Source of the DNA: Amblyornis subalaris
Lineage: Eukaryota; Chordata; Aves; Passeriformes; Ptilonorhynchidae
Direction of reading: 5' to 3'
Assembly (NCBI GenBank): GCA_018881555.1
Contig: JACAXG010000060.1
Coordinates: 2,790,001-2,854,000 of the forward strand
Length of the DNA: 64,000 bases
Shown: piece by piece, positions 52,569-64,000 of the stretch
Layout: each line of letters begins with the position of its first letter
Position numbering within the stretch: the stretch's first letter is position 1
Made by a program: the position numbers and the translations under genes
The notes under the pieces: model-generated
Told to the model about the DNA's origin: nothing
What the model saw: only the letters and a program-made list of their open reading frames with translations
Databases searched by the model: none

Positions 52569-55321
52569 TATGAATAACTGCTCTGTCCAAAAGAACTTAT
52601 ACTCTAAAATTAAAGCGTGCAGGGGGACAAAAGGAGTTGGTGTGTTGGCAAGGTAATAAAAGATGGGATAACAAATGTAGCTTGTACCAGATTTGTATGC
52701 CATCTGCAGCTACCTGCCACAATTACCTCTCACTACCTACTTAGCAGATGGTGATGTTCTGTATGCATTACAGCAAAGGTGAGATCTAAGAAAAAAGAGT
52801 TTGAATGTTCAGACAGATTTCACAGGTTGTCAGTTTTTCCTTATGTGCAGAGAGCAGATTTGGGGAAAGCATGTGAGAAAAGTTCATAAGCAGAAAGCTG
52901 AAGTTGGCACTGCTGGTGGAAAAAAAAGCAGAAACAAAGCTGGAACAAACAGCCATGGCAGTACTAAGCTAAAAAAAGTTGTAAAGACAAAGTCAATGCC
53001 TGTGTATACTTGACCCATGAATGGAGAAAGCCCAAAGAGGACATTAAAGGAACAGACTGCGGCATGACAGAGGTGGTTCTAGCAGAGCTACTCTGAGCCC
53101 TTTTAAGGAGATTTCACTTCAAAAGAAGCAAAGAGGTACCACGCTGCAAGAGGGCCAGGATTAGACAATAGTTTTGTCCGTGAGAAAATGAGGATGCCAC
53201 CAAGGGTATCAGAAGTAGAATCCTGTTTCCATTAGAATAATCTTAATACCCTCAACTGTAAAGGGCCAGAACCTCAGCCTACAGAGATATGCAGGAAGAA
53301 GCAAATTTAGACTTCACCTGGATCAAACAAATAGTCTAAATCAAAAAGAAGAGAACATAGATTTGAATAACAGATGAGGGTGGAAACACCCCAAAAAACT
53401 AGATATAACCTCAAGGGGTAGGAGGCTTTCTGGATTACAATCACAAAAGTGTGATAAGTGATCTGTATTTTTTTCCTTTTAAATATGTATTTGAGCAGAA
53501 GCAACTCAGAATGGCAATTCAGCCTGCACTCTTTATGCTGCGCTACAGAAGCAGTGGGAAAAGCAGAATAAATATGCAGCAACCAAAATCATACTCAGCA
53601 CTGCTGTTCACAAACCAGAACACAAACAGGGAGCTGGCAAGGCCAATTAAACACCNTAATTTAATCAACAGAATTCAGGTAAAGCATTCTGGGCACAAGC
53701 AATGGAAGAATACTAGATAAAAGCTACTCAGGATCTTTTAAGAAAAATAACTTCAGAAGCTGCAGAGAGGTAGATTTCATCACTCCCTCTTTCCCTGACT
53801 TACCTTCTGATGTAACAGGACCAGTAATCCATTACGAAATTTTGGCTTTTTCTGCAGATAAGCTGTAAGCTACCAGATACAGCAGCACTCAACATGACAA
53901 CATCTGTGAGAATCTCTCTCTGCTATCTGTGGAGAAGACTATCACATATGAAGAATCAACTTGGCCTTTTCCACAGCTCTCGGAGAGATCAAATCAGCTC
54001 TCAAACTTTTTGGTAAACAGTTTTCTCAACCAATCAGAACTCCCACTTTCAGCTCACTCCACTTTACTACTTCACACAAGTTTTGTCCTTTTCCATTATA
54101 AATGTTTGGCTCCTCTGTTCATTTATGTATTTTTTTATGTGGGCATATTTATATGTATGTTCACACATAAGTTTTTGCTTCCTCCTGCCATCCCACCCTA
54201 GCTGACACGTTCCAGCCTTGTGCTCCTTCTTTTCGTTTAACAACACCATGAGAATGTTGCACACAGTCTGGTTTGCCAGCTACTGTCACCCTTTCACAAT
54301 TAGGTAATCTATCTCCCACTATTTACAAGTAAGCCTTACAAAACTCATTTAAAGTTACCATTACAAATAGACTGGTAACAAATCCTGTTCACAACTATTT
54401 TGCAAAAAACATTAATATTTGACTTTTCTCTTTTTTTAAGTCCTTCTTCTTCCAGAAGTAGCTACAACATGACATTTCAATGACCCAAGACCTTGAAATA
54501 AGGTATCTCCATGTGCAGGTAGAAGGATGTTTAAACATGTTATGGTTTAGCTTAATGGTAGGACATCTGCTATTTTCAGCAAATAATTCCCAAGGTGAAA
54601 AACCCCATCCCACTGCACTACACCATCCAACAATACCTTTCCCCTTATGCTCTTGTTTTGGATTTATTCCAAAATTGGCTTATTTATGGATTGAACTGCC
54701 AGTAATGGAATAGTTAGTAAGACCGCCTTCTGTGGTTTGGGGGTTTTTTNCCTAGTACATGGACAAAAATCCCAATTAAAAGCACTGTATTATTTTACTA
54801 GCACTTCTTAAAATTACAGATGTAAGGTAACAAACTTAACTGTTTAAGTATTTTGATATTTTATTACATTTATTCTATAGAAATTGCTTGTACTAGACAA
54901 GTGATAGTGACCCAGTACAGCAGCTCCCTTCTATGTTTTGAAAATTTATTTTCTACNTAAGAACTATAAAGCTACACTGAGATATCTTCTGTATGTATAA
55001 AGGAGAAGATTTTTCTGCCTGAAAGCTTGAGCACTTTTTTGCTGGCTGTATCAGCTGATATTCAAGACATTTTTCCTTAACTACACATGCAAGCTCTCAG
55101 AAAGAAGAAAAAGCAGCTTCCCTAAGAAACTTGGCCAGAAATCAGGTTTTTTAAATAAAAAAATTAAAAAGAAAAGTCACTGGAGCACTCAATCCAAGAG
55201 TCAAATGAATGCATAAGACATAGGAAAAGCTACTTCTATTTAAAGAATGAGTAAATAATAGAAATTACTTAATTGCAGGGGTCATATTAGGGTAAACAGA
55301 ATCTAATTCCACCTGAGATNT

Positions 55322-55342
55322 GCACGCATGCATGCATGCATG
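55322..55342 (+). repeat. Short GCAT tandem repeat
   Basis: About four units of GCAT (CGCATGCATGCATGCATG) are present. The sequence is self-complementary and could extrude a small hairpin. It lies in TSNAX intron 4. Confidence 0.9.
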
Positions 55343-58300
55343 AAAGTCTCAATCCAGAACAACAGATCAAACACGACGTGAAAGTTTCCTCCTAAAATTT
55401 TGTTTACTTCATTTCCTCCTTTAGATCTCGGTTCAACAGGTACAAAACAGCTTCAAACGGATTTAAAGCTTCTCGATCGTTAAGGTTAGGAATACCAATG
55501 CCACCTGCCATCTTCCCAAATATGTTGCTTCTCTCCCTGTTTCTTCTCAAACTCGTTTTCTTTCTCATCCTTTGTCCTCTTTGTCTGTATCTTTTTGTTT
55601 ACAGAGCAGCCTGTGCTGATGGTTAGGACAGAAGCAGATAGACANAAGTCTGTGCTCTCTCACCCAGCTCCTCCCCTAAACCATGCAGCAGCAATCACAG
55701 GCCAACAGCAGCCACTGGAAAGATGGTAGGAAGATATACACAGCAAGTTTCTTCCAGGATCACTGTACAAAGGGTGGGGCACAATATTTACAGGGCGAGT
55801 CATGTGAAACTANCCACTTGCTGATTCATTACAAAATCAAAACAGCACAACCATGGCTCTATCTTATCATCATGTTTAGGCTGGCAAGTTACATTGTCAT
55901 TAAAAAAAAACCAAACACAGAAAAAAACATCCCTTCTTTTCCTTCCCACAAAAACCAAAGAAGGCAAAAACAAAAAAAAGCCCACCACCAAAACCTACAA
56001 CACCCCTCCTATAACCCAGAAAAAAAAAGTCATGTTCTTGTGGAAATCCCAAACAGAGAAAAAATTCTGCAGAATGTGGGGAGGATGGTAAACTTAAAGA
56101 ACCCACTTCTACAAGAACATTGATGAATGAAGGGGAGAACTAGTGAAATAAGCAAACAATTAACCAGGTACATCCGCAATTGAAACAAGTACAGACAATA
56201 AATTTAGAAGTATTAATACAAAAATTAAATCCAGTGTCCTATTAAGATGAAACTGGTCATTTACACCTTAATCTTTTCCTTTAAAGTTCTCTGCAAACTT
56301 GACAATGATTCCTAAGATTCACAGATCTTTTTCCGCGCAAGTAATAAAAACTTCAGTAATTAAACTAAAACTGAGGCTGCGAAACAATCAAACTGCCTTG
56401 TTGATTGTGAGCATGAAGTCAAAGGTTAATTTTATAACATACACTGAAAGAGGATAAAGCCAACTCTCCTCAGAGACAGGCATGCTNTGGACATCCTGTT
56501 GTGAAAATGGCTTAAAAGAGTAATTCTAGTCAGAGATGGATTTTATAAAACGGTACTAACTAACAAATACAAATAAAAGTACTAGAACAGCAGTTTAAAT
56601 GAGCTTACAAATTTGGAAAAAACCATCTGTTTCTATTCACTAAGTAATAATTCAAAAGCTGAGTAGGTTTACTATTATATCAATNATTGCTTTCATGTAA
56701 ATTTCTTGTATAAAGCCCTGAATGCTTTATTCATTAGTCAATTGCTACTTGACACACCCATGACCACCAAATAGTTCTATTCTCTTCTAGCTGCATGTGT
56801 TGAAGTGATGTACNCCAGACACTGAAGTGTTAATATTGTTTGCACTTTGTTTCAAGTTGAATACAATACCAAGATTAGTCAGTTTTCCCAAGGACAGAAA
56901 CAAATATAGGTTCCCTATCAGACAGATGCCTGCAAGAACCAAATTATTTCTCCAAACAGGCACAAAAACTTCAAAGAACTGCAAAGAATATTTTAATCTT
57001 TCATTGCAGAGAACAGGTAAATCAAGTCTTTTTTATATTGTTATTAAAAACACATGGACATATGACAAATGCTAGGCCTTTTTGCAGATGAGTAATTGTG
57101 GGTGAGAAATTCACAAACTTTTATTTTGCTTCTACTTGGGGACCTGAGGGATGCAACATGGTTACTTTTGTAATCAAGGTTTTTGTTCTGAAGTTTGGAG
57201 TTTTGTTCCCACTTGCCAGCCCCAAACGCAGTAATTCTGAAGAGCAGCCAATGTTCTTGCCAATGTTTTTAAGAACATGAGTTCTTAAAAAAACCCAAAA
57301 AACTACAAACTATTCCTGTGACAAGNAGTCTTCCTGACCTCTTTGACTACCCACAATTGCCTTCATAATCAATACAGAGTTTGAAAAGTCATTCAGTCAG
57401 ACGGCAAATTTTACACTACTAATAGCCTTAAGGGCAAGTGTTCAAGATACCAAAGAAAGGAAGCTCTGACTCAGCCAGGATGTTCAATGATCAAAGAAGA
57501 AAGAGCACCTAACANAACACAGCTTCTGCAGTTCAAACCACAGTGAAAGTTCTTAAGATGATGTTGTTTCCATGCAACAGACCTAACTCACGAGCACATC
57601 AGAAGAACCGATAATGGCCATTTATCCTCGTGAACACAGATCTGTGAGATGGCATAAAGGTACCTCACCACTCACTAACCCCTATTTCTCACCACGTGAC
57701 TGCAAAACAAAAACCCAATCACGATGTGCTATCCTAGTCATTTCTTGGAATGAAGTTCCTCTATGACACATTCTCCTGTGTGATTTTAAATAAACAAACA
57801 AAAAAGCTTCATAGATTTTTTTTTAACTTCTCTTATGTCCCATCTGCACTTGGTTCCTGTAAAGGCTGGAGAGATCTGGTCTGTGAGTAACTAATGTCAA
57901 TAGCTGCAGGGTTGAAAAAAATTCCTGAGCCAGAGCACAAGGTCTCCTCCATTTGCCAGCTATGAAACTGAATTAAAAGACAAACAATGTCACTAGCTTC
58001 AGANTGTCATGTAAGTAACTGCAGTATTTGTCATAATAGTACAGCAGGACTTCAGGACAGTTAGGTCTTAAGTTAGAACTAGGAAAGGACAATCTTTGTG
58101 ATTATGCTGACCCACTGCAGGCATCTTTAAAGGACTGTACAGAGCTTCTCTTATGGACTTATGCTGCCCTGAACGGCTCCTGCTGAATTTACATCTCATT
58201 CAGGAATGAGCTGATAATCAATTCTCACATGGTGCATGCCTTGTTTGGTCATGTCAGAATTTCCCAGGTTTGTTTTAACTTCTTGTGTATGGACATACAA

Positions 58301-60003
58301 AACCTGCAGCAGAAAATACAGCTTTGCAGTTGCTGATTTTTCCCNTTCCCTAGAAGAACCTAGGAAAAATGCATGAACCAAAAATAATGAAAGGGTAGTA
58401 AAATGCAACAAACAGAAGGTATCAAACTTCAAACAGGCAACTTGCAGCCTGAAAGAAAACAGTTTGACTAAGCTGCTTGGCGCAGTTAGGGATACGAGTT
58501 CAGAGAAACAGAGAAAGTAACAAAACAGAAAGAAAGAAGTCTTAAAAATTGTATCTGGNAACCATTAGCTTATTCACTGCAAATTCTGTTAGTTTTCCAG
58601 AATAATCAGGAAACTTTGTTTCCATTTCTGGCATTTTACCTCTCACCTACAACAGCAAAGAGATTAATTCTTCAGTTACATCCTGTTCCTGTGTTATTAT
58701 GTTTTCCCACCATCTTGCATAAACCTGATTACTTCCTTCATGGATAGCTTTCTTTTCAAATTTTAGGTGTATTCAGGTCTTATCCTGGGTGAGACATTTA
58801 CAATTCATGATACCTTCCTCCTGCAGTANAAAGCTTTTCCTTTCTACTGCCAACCTACGATTAAATATGCCACCTATTTTAATTACAGTTTTTAAGCTTT
58901 CTCAAGAAAAAAATAGGTGTCCTACTTATACTGTTACTGATGTGCAGAACAGTTCATTGATACTATATCCTTGATATTATGTACCTTGATATTATTTCGG
59001 AAATACATGTGTGTCTACAAATACAAAGGCAGCACAACTTGAGTATGTTATTTCCATAGTTTGAGTTAAAAAGTTAAGAACAAAAAAAAAATATGTAACA
59101 CAGAAACCATTACGTGNATAGTTCCTTTAGTTTGCATTCTAATTCAAATCCTTCATACAATACCTAAAAAACCTGTATTACTTAAATCATCAGGAGTCTA
59201 AATCTGGCCTGCTTGGGCACACCCCACTCATCTCCATTGCATTTCTACACCATACTGTCTGGTGGTCCTATATACTGCAGTTAAAAAGTGGCATTCTAGT
59301 GTAATTAAAGTATTTCCTTTTCATCCACACAGACTTAACTGGCCTTGTCCAATCCAGCAATGTCATTTGTTGCAATATGCTTACACGCCTAAAGTGACTC
59401 CAAATGGCATACGGCAGGAGACAGAAATAAGCTCCGTTCTATCAATCCCTCAGAACACAAATAGTGCCTGGACAAGATAAATTATGTGTTAGACTGCGTC
59501 AGTGCTGAACTTTTACANAGAATTTCCTGCATCATCATCAGCAGAAGCAGTCACAGAGCAATGGTTTTGACAAGGTGCTGACATTTTACAGCCTCGTCAT
59601 CTAATCCTATTGAGAGCAAGTGCAGACATGATAAACAGCTAATGAGCTTCCCTGTGCACACCACTCCACTCACCACTGCTGCAAGCACAGGCACACAGCA
59701 AAGGTCAGCCAACAGTGCTCTGCTTGCATCTACCATCATCACCCCATGCCACACTACTTAAGAAGCTCCAGAAGAATTATGGGCTCCCCATTCGATATTT
59801 TGTCTTAAGGGGCAAAAAACTGAGTAAGTCTTCAAAGAGCTACAGATTTCATTTAACAAGGTTATGCTAGAAAGGTACTCCATTCAAATCCTACACAATG
59901 TCAGCCTATCGAGCAATCCTTAATTTTCCCTCTGCATTACACACGTTTTGCATTTATGCAGAGTAGGTTTAGATCATGCTTCAAATAATTCCATAAACCC
60001 TAA

Positions 60004-60790
60004 CATAGAATCATACNATTTTTTAGGTTGGAAAAGACTTTCAGGATCACTGAGTCCAACCACTAACCCAACACTACCAAGCTCACCATCAAACCATGTC
60101 CCTGAGCACCACATCTACATGTCTTTTAAATACCTCCAGGGATGACGACTCCACCACTTCCCTGGGCAGCCTGTTTCAATGCGTGACAACCCCTTCTGTG
60201 AAGAAATTTTTCCTAATATACAATCTAAACCTCTCCTANTGTGACTTGAGGNCATTTCATCATANCCCATTGCTTGTTACTTTGGAGAAGAGACCACCCC
60301 ACACCTGGCTACACCCTCCTTTCAGGTAGTTGTAAAGAGCAATGAGATCCCTCTTGAGCCTCTTTTTCTCCAGGCTAAACACCCCCAGCTTCTTCAGCCA
60401 CTCCTCATCAGACTTGTGCTCCAAACCCTTCACCTGTTCCATTGCCCTTCTCCGGACACATTCCAGCACCTCAATGTCTTTCTTGTAGTGAGGGGCCCGA
60501 AACCGAACACAGAACTCGAGGTGCAGCCAGTGCCAAGTACAGGGGGACAATCCCTGCCCTGGTCTTGCTGGCCACACTAATGGTGATAGAGGCCAGGATG
60601 CCACTGGCCTTCTTGGCCACCTGGGCACACACTGGATCATGTTCAGCTGCTGTCAACCACAATCCCCATGTCCTTTTCCAGCAGGCAGTTTTCCAGTTAC
60701 TCTTCCCCCAGCCTGTAGCACTGCATGGGGTTGTTGTAGCCAAAGTGTAGGACCCTACACATGTTGCAGAGCACTTCTTTCTCATCTTTA
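60004..60790 (-). mobile_element. CR1 LINE, about 790 bp 3' end copy, reverse orientation
   Basis: On the plus strand this begins at the inverted CR1 terminus (TAGAATCATACNATTTTTTA) and continues through AGGTTGGAAAAGACTTTCAG, ACCACATCTACATGTCTTTT, CCACTTCCCTGGGCAGCCTG, and further inward CCAGGCTAAACACCCCCAGC and CAGCTGCTGTCAACC. All are standard CR1 landmarks reversed. Minus-strand frames of 104 and 126 codons here are broken CR1 reverse-transcriptase C-terminus and 3' UTR, not host genes. Confidence 0.93.
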
Positions 60791-63019
60791 AGTCTCGTAC
60801 AGATCTTTTCTGTGCACTGTTTTTTTCCCTTNGTAGTTGAGAGTTAAATATATATATAAATGCTCAAACACATACATATGCAAATAAAAAATCCTGAAAA
60901 ATTTCTTCCTCCCTTTCATAAACTCATACAATCTTTTCCAGTCCTTTTCTTGCATAGTGTCTCTAAACAATTTTCAAGAAAGAGTACATATTTCCTCTCA
61001 GGATATACAAGGTATACACTGCAAAGTGGGGCAAAGGAGCAGGAATTCTATATNACAAATAGTAAAGCTTTAAAAATATCAACAAAGCAGAACACTCTAA
61101 CATAACAAATGAAGAGCTCTGCATTAAAAAAAGACTTCATTATTTCAGTATCTCTTTGTTTGCTTGTTTAATCATCCCTTGGGACAATCTGTACTGTTAA
61201 GAAACGTGTAGAAAACAGTCATCAGTTTTTGTTGTTGTTCAATTAGTGCTATACTCAGTGTTTGAGCTCATGCAAGTGTCCTTTGGGGAAACGTCCTGCG
61301 TGCCATTAGCACTATTCTTAATGAGGGAAAGCATGAAACTCCTTTAGTGCTCTGCCAGAATTGTTTTATCTTCAAGTCAAAAGAACAACTGCTTGGAGTA
61401 ACCCCAAAAAAAGCATTTAACAATTACAAGTGGCAAACAATATTCCCAAGCATAATACTCATAGCATTCTTCTATTTATAGGCTAACAGTTATTATACTG
61501 AATAAAATATGTATTAGGCAGCTTTATTATGCAGACAGTCATGATTCCCCAGTTAAGGCTGCTACAGTGGTTTCCATTATAAGCTCCATTTTGAATCCTT
61601 TTACTCCTTCTGTGAGAGGTAGGGTGGGGAACAGGAGGATGTTTCATGTTTGGTTTCAAGACAAAGGAGAATATTTTTAGGAAGTTTGAGGTTAATTAGA
61701 CATGCTGCTTTTGAGATATGGGACATAGGCGTTTCTTTATTCTTTTGGAAGAAAAAAGCAGTTTAATGGCAATGTTTTTGTTCATAAAAAGCTTTTTAAC
61801 TAGTTCTCCAGAATTTCTCTAAAATACAAAATCAGAATTGAAAACTAGGTTAAAGGAAGGTCAAGACTTACAGCTCTAGGAAATATATAAAGACAAAAGA
61901 TCTAGCGCTTTTCTTAGGTACATTTATTTTCAAAAAGGCATGCAAACTTTTTCCACTGAAAAAAAAAGCAAAGCAACAATTCAAGAACACTAGATTTAAA
62001 ACCAAAACTAAACATTCTCAACTCTTATTACTGTTTCACTCCCAATTACAGTTCTTCATAAACAGTGGCAGGCAGGGGGAATAANGCATTCCTTCTTACA
62101 GTTGCTCCTCCTCTAACTGTCCCCTCATTCTTCCCGTTTCTAGGTTTTCTATCTCAGCTTCATAATCCTGACATCAAGCATCTCCACATCTCTGACACCT
62201 TGATCCTATCTTCAGCACATTCAAGATCTACAAGTCTTGAAGCCTGCCTATTCCTTTTTTTGCCATCCCAATGATTAACTGGAGAGCAGAGGACTTAATG
62301 AATAAGGTAAGAGTAAAGGTCTGGCTGAAAGTTAGCATTTCATACTTATTATGCACACAAGTTCATTTACACTATGCCTAAAAGCATTCTCTGTCTTCTC
62401 AGTGACACACAGGTATATTCTAACACACGCCCTTATAAAACATGCACCATGGGCACCAGCTGGCACAAACTTTCCTCACAGAGGAGCATAGAAGGGCTAG
62501 AATATAAGTAGATGCTGTGGATTTACAGAAATAGAATGAAGGCAACCTATTTCAGTTGGATTTTATAAACAGTCTTCTTAATGAGGCATTATTAACACCT
62601 AATTACAGAAACAACAGGGAGATCTTAGGGCCAAGCGGTATTATACAACTGATGGGAGTGCACAGACTTGCCATCTGAGGCAAAAGAGGAAAAAAGTAAA
62701 AGTACAGCCATTTCTGCTTCTAACTCCAGAAATGCAATGGGGGGCTGTGTGTTTCTGCCTTTTAGTTGTGTCAAAAAAACCCTGCAAAGTTCAGGTATTT
62801 GAGAGACTGCACACATGATTGCTGGAAAGGTGGACAGCAGAGTCTACTTCTTCTCCCCCTTATTATTCAGTGCACTAATACCTTCTTGCCTTCCTTTCTT
62901 TTTACCTAGAGAGGTCAGTAAGATTCATTCTCTTCAGTTTTCTTAAGACTGTATCAAGAAAATTCTTTAATTCTATGACAATCTCACCCCAAGTCCCATG
63001 TAAGTGTTAAGGATGTGCT

Positions 63020-63475
63020 ACTGTACATGTAACTGTGTGCAGTTCTGGGCCTCACAATTTAACAAGGATGTGAAAGTCCCTGAAGGCATCCAGTGGAGGG
63101 CAACAAAGCTGGTGAAAGGGTTGGAAGGAATGGCCTATAAGGAGCAGTTAAGGATCTGGGGCTTGTCTAGTTTGGAGACGGTGGTGCTGATCTCCTACCC
63201 TTGGTAGCCAGGCATAGAACGTGTGGGAATGGCTCTCAGCTGCATTGGTCAGGGGCATTTATTTACTGAGAAGGTGGTCAAACACAGTGACAGGCTTCCT
63301 AGAGAGCTGGTTGATGCCCCAAGCCTGTCAGTGCTTAAAACAGGCATTTGGACAATCCCCTTAGAAACATGCTTTAACTTTTGGTCAGCCCTGAGGTGGT
63401 CAGGCAGTTGCACTGGATGACCATTGTAGGTCCCTTTCAGCTGAATTTGCCTATTCTATTCTGAAAGTTTTGCAG
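63020..63475 (+). mobile_element. CR1 LINE, 3' fragment (diverged)
   Basis: A plus-strand CR1 remnant reads GTGTGCAGTTCTGGGCCTCA, GGAGGGCAACAAAGCTGGTG, GAAGGAATGGCCTATAAGGA, and ends GGTCCCTTTCAGCTGAATTT plus a CTATTCTATTCTG terminus. The reading frame is broken. A partial deletion around 63190-63230 shortens it relative to the CR1 order. Confidence 0.88.
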
Positions 63476-64000
63476 CTGTGGAGGCATTGAGTCATCATAC
63501 ACATGCAGCAGGTCTCTAACTTCCTCTGCTAACTACTTCTACTACTAACCTCCTCTAGAGAAAATCATCCTGCTCTAAAATGGACTAATACGCCTTCGTC
63601 TTTTTAAGAGCCTGAGATTTACAACACTAGAAAAAAGTCTAAAAAATTCTGAATTGTTTCTGATAGCGTATTTGCACTTGTTTTCTAAACAGTTTATTCA
63701 GGTCCATTCTGGTATTAACAAGCACCTTTATGCAAGTCAGGAATAAATTATGCAAGAAAATCAGTGTACCTGACTGTGTGTGAGTATTTACCAAAAACAC
63801 AGCGCATACCTGAATGAAATTTTTTTTCATTACTTGCTTTATTTTCAGATTGCCATGGCTAACTTAAGTTTATGTATCTTTCATACAAAAAAGAAATCTA
63901 ACTTTTGATTTTTGAAAAAGTATGTTTTTTTAAGATACAAAACCAGTAATTTTTTTTTACTCAGAGGAGACAATCTGGCAGTAGAAAACTAGCATCAGGT

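Larger units (their letters stand above)
51661..64000 (-). other. TSNAX intron 4 (partial); upstream exons not found
   Basis: This is 12.3 kb upstream of TSNAX exon 5. I searched by eye for the conserved TRAX segments that should precede it (the helix ending before GLQEYVE, and the earlier SPVMLAFKSF and KRTIFLLHR regions) and found none. There is also no CpG island. Exons 1-4 are therefore probably to the right of the window. The stretch holds three CR1 copies, a GCAT repeat, an A-rich patch near 55.9-56.0 kb, and the unidentified small ORF at 55404-55568. Confidence 0.65.

Noticed and set aside
60260..60785. Minus-strand frames of 104 and 126 codons that look protein-like
   Set aside because: They are the degraded C-terminal coding end and 3' UTR of a CR1 LINE, not host genes.
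1..64000. Prokaryotic-type systems: CRISPR array, operons, integrons, phage genes; also rRNA or tRNA genes and endogenous retroviral gag/pol
   Set aside because: The window is vertebrate genomic DNA. I saw no spaced identical repeats, no tRNA or rRNA signature, and no retroviral protein motifs in the open frames.

Overview
This is eukaryotic nuclear DNA, almost certainly from a bird. The interspersed repeats I can recognise are CR1 LINEs, in both orientations, with the ATTCTATG-type 3' ends typical of avian CR1. There is no Alu, L1 or B-element sequence. Coding exons are small, bounded by GT/AG splice sites and separated by kilobases of AT-rich DNA. Isolated single Ns are scattered throughout, as expected from ambiguous base calls and not from scaffold gaps.

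Two genes are identifiable, both on the minus strand and arranged head to tail. TSNAX (translin-associated factor X) lies at the right: its last two coding exons are at 51533-51660 and 49523-49897, followed by a 3' UTR that probably ends just below 48127. I could not find its upstream exons, which probably lie beyond base 64000. About 22.8 kb further along the same strand is the 5' end of DISC1. Its first coding exon is at 26688-26766 inside a CpG island, the large exon 2 is at 6649-7637, and the short exon 3 is at 3154-3223. The rest of DISC1 continues off the left edge. The TSNAX-then-DISC1 order on one strand is the same as in human 1q42. The exons join in consistent phase: DISC1 exon 1 ends after one codon base and exon 2 supplies two; TSNAX exons 5 and 6 join at phase 0.

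The remainder is intronic and intergenic DNA: DISC1 intron 1 (about 19 kb), partial DISC1 intron 3, DISC1 intron 2, the TSNAX-DISC1 spacer (28-48 kb), and TSNAX introns. It holds at least six lineage-type CR1 copies, two fragments of a much older CR1-like element, a duplicated unknown repeat of about 125 bp, a (TG)12 microsatellite next to a short telomere-like motif, and several low-complexity tracts. Most open reading frames of 60-220 codons here look like chance openings.

TSNAX encodes a subunit of the translin/TRAX (C3PO) RNA-processing complex. DISC1 encodes a scaffold protein of centrosome, cytoskeleton and neuronal development. They are adjacent, and in human they produce read-through transcripts; a similar link here is possible but not shown by sequence. 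I found no previously undescribed system. The most useful leads are the bird-specific DISC1 exon 1, the young CR1 immediately upstream of the DISC1 promoter, an unidentified 54-codon ORF in a TSNAX intron, and the unclassified repeat.
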